From positions 620,001 to 684,000 of the forward strand of contig JALONN010000003.1 in assembly GCA_025454915.1 (NCBI GenBank): a DNA stretch of 64,000 nt, given 5' to 3'. The stretch is from Raineya sp. GTDB lineage: Bacteria > Bacteroidota > Bacteroidia > Cytophagales > Thermonemataceae. Every line of letters begins with the position of its first letter. The first letter of the stretch is position 1. The position numbers and the translations under genes were made by a program. The notes beneath the pieces were generated by a model. It was not told the origin of the DNA and searched no databases. It worked only from the letters and a program-made list of their open reading frames with translations. This document shows, piece by piece, positions 59,315 through 64,000 of this stretch.

Positions 59315-62300
59315 TTAAGTAAGGGTAATCTCTAGAGCCAAACCTCTCAATTCATGTACAAGTACATTGAATGATTCAGGGATATTGGGTTTAGGTAACA
59401 ACTCTCCTTTCACAATAGCCTCATAAGTTTTTGCTCTACCAATTACATCATCAGACTTCACTGTCAGGATTTCTTGTAAGATATGAGCTGCTCCAAACGC
59501 TTCAAGAGCCCAAACCTCCATTTCACCAAAACGCTGACCACCAAATTGAGCTTTACCACCCAAAGGCTGTTGAGTAATGAGTGAGTATGGTCCGATAGAA
59601 CGAGCGTGCATCTTGTCATCTACTAAGTGTCCTAGTTTCAACATGTAGATAACCCCTACTGTTACAGGCTGATCAAATTTCTCACCTGTCAAACCATCAT
59701 ACAATTCAGTTCTACCAAATGCAGGAATATTAGCTTCTTTAATCTCGTTGATTACTTCTTCTTCACTTGCACCATCAAAGATAGGAGTAGCATATTTTCT
59801 ACCAAGTTTCAAACCTGCCCATCCTAAAATGGTTTCATAAATCTGACCAATGTTCATACGAGAAGGTACACCAAGAGGGTTCAATACGATATCCACAGGC
59901 GTTCCGTTTTCTAAGAATGGCATATCTTCTTCACGTACAATACGAGCTACAACCCCTTTGTTACCGTGACGACCAGCCATTTTATCCCCTACTTTCAACT
60001 TACGTTTTTTAGCAATGTAAACTTTAGCAAGTTTTACAATACCTGTAGGCAATTCGTCTCCAACTTCCATTGCAAAACGCTCTCTCTTGAAACGACCAGA
60101 AATTTCATTGCGTTTTTTGAGGTAGTTTTTCACTAATTCAATAATCAACCCATTTGTCTTATCATCAGTAGTCCAGTTTTCTAAAACTACATCAGCAATC
60201 AAGTTTACTTCTTCAGGGATGTTGTAAGCACTTTCATCTCTGTAAGGGTTTTTGTCAGCAAACAAGTTTTTATCAATATTTGACTTATTGAATTTTGTTC
60301 CTTTAGAAATTAACTCATCACCAAATTTATGACGAACACCTTGAGAAACTTTGCTATCTAGCAATTCGGTCATTTTAGAAATTACCTCACTGCGTAAATC
60401 TGTAAGTTCTTTACCATAGTTTTTCATCAAAGTTTTTACGTCATCTTTCGATTTCTTACGTAAATCTTTGTCTTTCTTAGGTCTAGAGAATAATTTGGTA
60501 TCAATTACCACACCTTTAATAGATGGAGGTACACGTAAAGAAGCATCTTTCACGTCACCAGCTTTATCTCCAAAGATTGCTCTTAAAAGTTTCTCTTCTG
60601 GTGTAGGGTCAGTTTCTCCTTTAGGGGTAATTTTACCAATTAAGATATCCCCTTCTTTTACTTCTGTACCTGTACGAACAATACCATTTTCATCAAGGTT
60701 TCTTACAGCTTCTTCACTTACATTAGGGATTTCAGATGTTAATTCTTCCTCACCACGTTTTGTATCACGTACTTCCAATTCATACTCTTCAATATGGATA
60801 GAAGTAAACCAGTCTTCACGAACAACTTTCTCAGAAATTACAATCGCATCCTCAAAGTTATATCCTTGCCAAGGCATGAACGCAACCATCAAGTTTCTTC
60901 CAAGAGCTAATTCACCATCGTTGGTTGCATACCCCTCACAAAGAGGCTGTCCTTTTTTCACAATTTCACCTTTCTTCACAAGAGGAACCAAATTGATACA
61001 AGTATCTTGGTTAGTTCTTCTAAATTTGGTTAATTGATAAGTTCTTGTATTTCCTTCAAAAGAAACTAGTAATTCATCTTCATTATATTCGTAACGGATT
61101 ACGATTTTGTTAGCATCTACATAATCTACAATACCATCTTTTTCCGCTAGAATTAGCGTTCTTGAGTCTAATGCTACTCTTTTCTCTAAACCAGTACCCA
61201 CAATAGGCGATTCTGGTTTCAATAAAGGTACTGCTTGACGTTGCATGTTTGAACCCATCAAAGCACGGTTTGCATCATCGTGTTCTAAGAATGGAATCAA
61301 AGATGCTGCAACAGATACAATCTGATTAGGAGCTATATCCATATAGGCTACTTCTTCTGGAGATACCAATGGGAAGTCACCCTCAAAACGTACTTTTACT
61401 GCATCCACTAAAAATTTGCCATTAGCATCTATTTTAGCATTTGCTTGGGCAATATGTTGTCCATCCTCTTCCTCAGCCGATAAGAACGTCATATCTCCCA
61501 TATTTATTTTTCCATCTGTTACCTTAAAATAAGGTGTTTCGATGAAGCCCATTGAATTGATTTTTGCATGCACACAAAGTGATGAAATCAAACCAATGTT
61601 TGGACCTTCAGGAGTTTCAATAGTACATAAACGACCATAGTGTGTATAGTGAACGTCACGAACCTCGAAACCAGCTCTTTCACGAGAGAGACCACCAGGA
61701 CCAAGTGCCGACATTCTTCTCTTGTGTGTAATTTCAGCAAGAGGGTTGGTCTGATCCATGAATTGAGATAACTGGTTTGTACCAAAGAATGAGTTAATCA
61801 CAGAAGAAAGTGTTCTTGCATTAATCAAATCTACTGGTTTGAAATCTTCATTATCTCTTACGTTCATTCTTTCTTTTATAGTACGAGCCATACGAGCAAG
61901 ACCCACACCAAATTGAGCATATAATTGCTCTCCTACTGTACGAACACGACGATTTGACAAGTGGTCAATATCATCAACAACAGCTTTGGAGTTAATCAAT
62001 CCTATCAAATATTTTACGATACTAATGATGTCCTCACGTGTAAGTACACGAGTATCCATACTAATATCTAAGCTCAATTTTTTATTCATTCTGTATCTTC
62101 CTACATCACCTAAATCGTAACGTTTATCTGAGAAGAATAAGTTTTGAATAATATCACGAGCGGTTTGTTCATCAGGAGCCTCTGTGTTACGCAACTGACG
62201 ATAGATTTGCTCAACAGCCTCTTTTTCAGAGTTTGAGTTATCTTTTTGTAAAGTATTATATATAATTTGGTAATCTGCGATGTTAATATCTTCTCTGTGT

Positions 62301-63169
62301 ACAATAATAGAAGTAACATTAGCATCAACGATTACATCAATATCTTCTTCTCTAATAAATGAATCACGCTCTAAAAGGACTTCATTACGATCGATTGATA
62401 CTACTTCACCAGTATCTTCATCTACGAAATCTTCTGTCCAAGTACGCAATACACGAGCAGCTAAACGTCTTCCAACAGCTTTTTTCAGATTTTTAGGGTT
62501 TACTGCTATTTCTTCAGATAATTCAAATATATCAAGAATTTCCTTGTCTGTTCCAAAACCAATTGCTCTAAGCAAAGTAGTTACTGGAAACTTCTTTTTA
62601 CGATCGATGTAAGCATACATTACGTTGTTTACGTCTGTTGCAAACTCTATCCAAGAGCCTTTAAAAGGAATAATTCTAGCTGAATATAATTTTGTACCGT
62701 TGGTATGTTTGCTCATTGCAAAGAACACCCCAGGTGAACGGTGTAACTGAGAAACAATTACCCTTTCAGCACCATTGATAATGAAAGAGCCTTTTTCAGT
62801 CATGTAAGGAATATTTCCTAAGAAAACTTCTTGCTCAATTGTTTGGAATTCTTCATTGTCTTCGTCATTGCAAGAGAGCCTTAATTTTGCCTTCAATGGA
62901 ACAGAATAAGTAAGCCCCCTATCAATACACTCTTCTATTGAATATTTGGGAGGATCTATGGTGTAATCTATGAAATCCAGTACAAAGTTTTCACGGGAAT
63001 CGCTGATAGGGAAATTCTCCATAAATACCTTATAAAGCCCCTCTTTTGCACGATTTTCGGCAGGGGTTTCTAACTGGAAGAAATCTTGGAAAGATTGTAA
63101 CTGAATATCAAGAAAATCTGGATAATCCACAATGTTCTTAACGGAAGCGAAACTAATTCTCTCAGCCAT
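59315..63169 (-). CDS. rpoB: RNA polymerase beta subunit
   Basis: The 1284-residue subunit forms the other half of the catalytic cleft. The rifampicin region contains [32 protein letters not shown] (near residue 470), with the conserved [12 protein letters not shown]. The C-terminal half has [18 protein letters not shown], the lysine-rich loop, and the final segment [25 protein letters not shown], which meets beta'. No unusual change was seen at residues known to confer rifampicin resistance. The gene starts 252 bases behind rplL, a gap that holds a strong hairpin. Confidence 0.97.
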   Translation of the reverse strand: MAERISFASVKNIVDYPDFLDIQLQSFQDFFQLETPAENRAKEGLYKVFMENFPISDSRENFVLDFIDYTIDPPKYSIEECIDRGLTYSVPLKAKLRLSCNDEDNEEFQTIEQEVFLGNIPYMTEKGSFIINGAERVIVSQLHRSPGVFFAMSKHTNGTKLYSARIIPFKGSWIEFATDVNNVMYAYIDRKKKFPVTTLLRAIGFGTDKEILDIFELSEEIAVNPKNLKKAVGRRLAARVLRTWTEDFVDEDTGEVVSIDRNEVLLERDSFIREEDIDVIVDANVTSIIVHREDINIADYQIIYNTLQKDNSNSEKEAVEQIYRQLRNTEAPDEQTARDIIQNLFFSDKRYDLGDVGRYRMNKKLSLDISMDTRVLTREDIISIVKYLIGLINSKAVVDDIDHLSNRRVRTVGEQLYAQFGVGLARMARTIKERMNVRDNEDFKPVDLINARTLSSVINSFFGTNQLSQFMDQTNPLAEITHKRRMSALGPGGLSRERAGFEVRDVHYTHYGRLCTIETPEGPNIGLISSLCVHAKINSMGFIETPYFKVTDGKINMGDMTFLSAEEEDGQHIAQANAKIDANGKFLVDAVKVRFEGDFPLVSPEEVAYMDIAPNQIVSVAASLIPFLEHDDANRALMGSNMQRQAVPLLKPESPIVGTGLEKRVALDSRTLILAEKDGIVDYVDANKIVIRYEYNEDELLVSFEGNTRTYQLTKFRRTNQDTCINLVPLVKKGEIVKKGQPLCEGYATNDGELALGRNLMVAFMPWQGYNFEDAIVISEKVVREDWFTSIHIEEYELEVRDTKRGEEELTSEIPNVSEEAVRNLDENGIVRTGTEVKEGDILIGKITPKGETDPTPEEKLLRAIFGDKAGDVKDASLRVPPSIKGVVIDTKLFSRPKKDKDLRKKSKDDVKTLMKNYGKELTDLRSEVISKMTELLDSKVSQGVRHKFGDELISKGTKFNKSNIDKNLFADKNPYRDESAYNIPEEVNLIADVVLENWTTDDKTNGLIIELVKNYLKKRNEISGRFKRERFAMEVGDELPTGIVKLAKVYIAKKRKLKVGDKMAGRHGNKGVVARIVREEDMPFLENGTPVDIVLNPLGVPSRMNIGQIYETILGWAGLKLGRKYATPIFDGASEEEVINEIKEANIPAFGRTELYDGLTGEKFDQPVTVGVIYMLKLGHLVDDKMHARSIGPYSLITQQPLGGKAQFGGQRFGEMEVWALEAFGAAHILQEILTVKSDDVIGRAKTYEAIVKGELLPKPNIPESFNVLVHELRGLALEITLT

Positions 63170-63345
63170 TTTTGGAAGGTTTTGGTTTATTTTTTCTGAA
63201 AAACTTCAGAAATGTTATGATACTAAAACCTGACAAAGTCATTGATTAAAATAATTTTTATTTTAGCAATTTTAGACTTCTATCAGGTTTCATATAATGT
63301 ATAATGTTTAGTCTAATTTAGTTATGGGCATTTATTGCCACAAAC

Positions 63346-63404
63346 GGCAATAGACCTGAAATTCAAAAAGCGTCTATTAGCTCCGAATTTCAGGTCTCAT
63401 TGCC
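63346..63404 (-). promoter_or_regulatory. Large hairpin in the rplL-rpoB spacer
   Basis: AGACCTGAAATTC (63352-63364) and GAATTTCAGGTCT (63385-63397) form a perfect 13-bp stem that extends through a bulged base to GGCAAT/ATTGCC, 19 pairs in all with a 20-base loop. No T-run follows. In Escherichia coli the same spacer carries an attenuator and an RNase III site, so a similar role here is plausible. Confidence 0.6.
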
Positions 63405-63421
63405 TAGCAAATGAGTGTAGA

Positions 63422-63796
63422 TTACTTCACTTCTACTTCTGCACCAGCTTCAGTAAGTTGCTTTCTCAAAGCTTCAGCTTCGTCTTTGCTTACACCTTCT
63501 TTGATAGACTTAGGAGCACCATCAACTACAGCTTTAGCTTCAGTAAGAGGAAGACCTGTTAAATCTTTAACTAATTTCACTACGTTTAATTTGTTAGCAC
63601 CAGCTGACTTTAAGATTACATCAAAAGATGTTTTCTCAGCTACTGCATTACCTTCAGCAGCAGGACCCGCCATCATTACAGGAGCAGCAGCAGCAGGCTC
63701 GATACCATACTCGTCTTTCAAAATTTTAGCAAGCTCACTCACTTCTTTTACAGTCAAGTTCACTAATTGTTCAGCGAATGCTTTTAAATCTGCCAT
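63422..63796 (-). CDS. rplL: Ribosomal protein L7/L12
   Basis: This is the stalk protein of the large subunit that recruits translation factors. The 124-residue protein has the dimer-forming N-terminal helices ([23 protein letters not shown]), an Ala/Pro-rich hinge, and the C-terminal domain ([43 protein letters not shown]). It sits 84 bases behind rplJ and 252 before rpoB, the standard order. Confidence 0.97.
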   Translation of the reverse strand: MADLKAFAEQLVNLTVKEVSELAKILKDEYGIEPAAAAPVMMAGPAAEGNAVAEKTSFDVILKSAGANKLNVVKLVKDLTGLPLTEAKAVVDGAPKSIKEGVSKDEAEALRKQLTEAGAEVEVK

Positions 63797-63880
63797 TGTT
63801 GTATAAGTTTTGAAAATTAAAAACTAAATTTAAAATAAAAAGGGTTTGTTTTGTGATACAAATCAATTTTGTATCTGAAA

Positions 63881-64000
63881 TTATGATTTTTTCTCTTCCA
63901 AAGTTTGAAGAATACCAGCGATTTTGCTTCCCTGACCTTGCAAACCAGAAATAACATTCTGTGCAGGTGCTTGTAACGCTCCGATGATATCGCCAATTAA
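63881..64000 (-). CDS. rplJ: Ribosomal protein L10, C-terminal end
   Basis: The last 39 codons of L10 lie inside the window, and the rest continues past base 64000. The visible end reads GALQAPAQNVISGLQGQGSK, then an ILQTLEEKK tail. This is the C-terminal helix of L10 that carries L7/L12 dimers, and the position before rplL confirms it. The frame is open to the window edge. Confidence 0.93.
   Translation of the reverse strand, partial: LIGDIIGALQAPAQNVISGLQGQGSKIAGILQTLEEKKS

Noticed and set aside
60468..61037. 189-residue plus-strand ORF inside rpoB
   Set aside because: It is antisense to highly conserved rpoB sequence, and its composition follows from the codon pattern of the real gene.
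1..64000. CRISPR arrays, rRNA genes, prophage or IS transposase genes
   Set aside because: No regularly spaced direct repeats, rRNA-like sequence, phage structural genes or transposase motifs were found in the sequence or translations.

Overview
The window is a 64 kb piece of a low-GC chromosome of a Bacteroidota bacterium, most likely a Cytophagales-type gliding or surface bacterium. Several features support this. Promoters fit the Bacteroidota consensus (TTTG or TTG, about 19 bases, then TAnnTTTG), with a perfect example before tsf. A secreted protein ends in a type IX secretion (T9SS) sorting domain, and a PorD-type (DUF4835) T9SS protein is encoded. There is a bacillithiol enzyme (BshB1), a 7TM-AraC regulator, DUF1343/NamZ, DUF4920 and a GAF/HAMP sensor. 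Only a vague order-level placement is justified. No phage, IS transposase, CRISPR array or rRNA gene was seen.

Layout. 1-7.5 kb: end of a TerC-family membrane gene, a lipid kinase, hemN, two unknown genes, a HAMP-GAF-PAS sensor without an output domain, a TerB-like protein, small membrane proteins and a YkoF-like thiamine-binding protein. 7.5-13 kb: ftsK, an exported unknown, a GNAT acetyltransferase, a Crp/Fnr regulator with an apparent target hydrolase, and a decayed GNAT fragment. 13.3-19.6 kb: a minus-strand cell-shape operon (YfhO-like, mreD, PBP2, rodA) without mreB or mreC. 19.8-24.6 kb: an outer-membrane barrel, a nucleoside transporter, tsf, a lytic transglycosylase and a lipoprotein. 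24.7-26.4 kb: an ECF sigma factor with a membrane protein that joins an anti-sigma-like region to a trypsin-like protease. 26.7-30.4 kb: an LpxH-like phosphoesterase, then a hydrolase/TetR/DUF2798/DUF4442/DUF4442 cluster. 30.4-35.2 kb: lipoproteins (one with a haem motif), DUF4920 and small accessory genes.

35.4-44 kb: a transaldolase fused to CBS domains, a beta-propeller-like exported protein, an SPFH protein with a 57-residue Arc-like partner, a DUF1036-like protein, tryptophan 2,3-dioxygenase, and a second Crp/Fnr plus SRPBCC module with a 7TM-AraC regulator. 44-48.3 kb: two cysteine-rich secreted proteins, a lone receiver domain and a VOC protein. 48.3-51.3 kb: an AT-rich Mrr-like nuclease gene beside tRNA-Asn, bshB1 and an SDR. 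51.4-54.5 kb: NamZ, PorD-like and lipA. 54.9-64 kb: rpoC, rpoB, rplL and the end of rplJ on the minus strand, with RNA hairpins in the spacers.

The most interesting observations follow. (1) Two unlinked Crp/Fnr genes are each followed, at exactly 4 bases, by a TTGAT-N4-GTCAA palindrome and, 22 bases later, by a -7 element, which is class II activator geometry. (2) The transaldolase-CBS fusion has an altered active-site motif. (3) The ECF sigma factor is paired with an anti-sigma-like/TM/protease fusion. (4) A 131-bp MITE-like repeat is present in three copies. (5) A GC-richer structured element lies downstream of lipA. None of these has been checked against a database.
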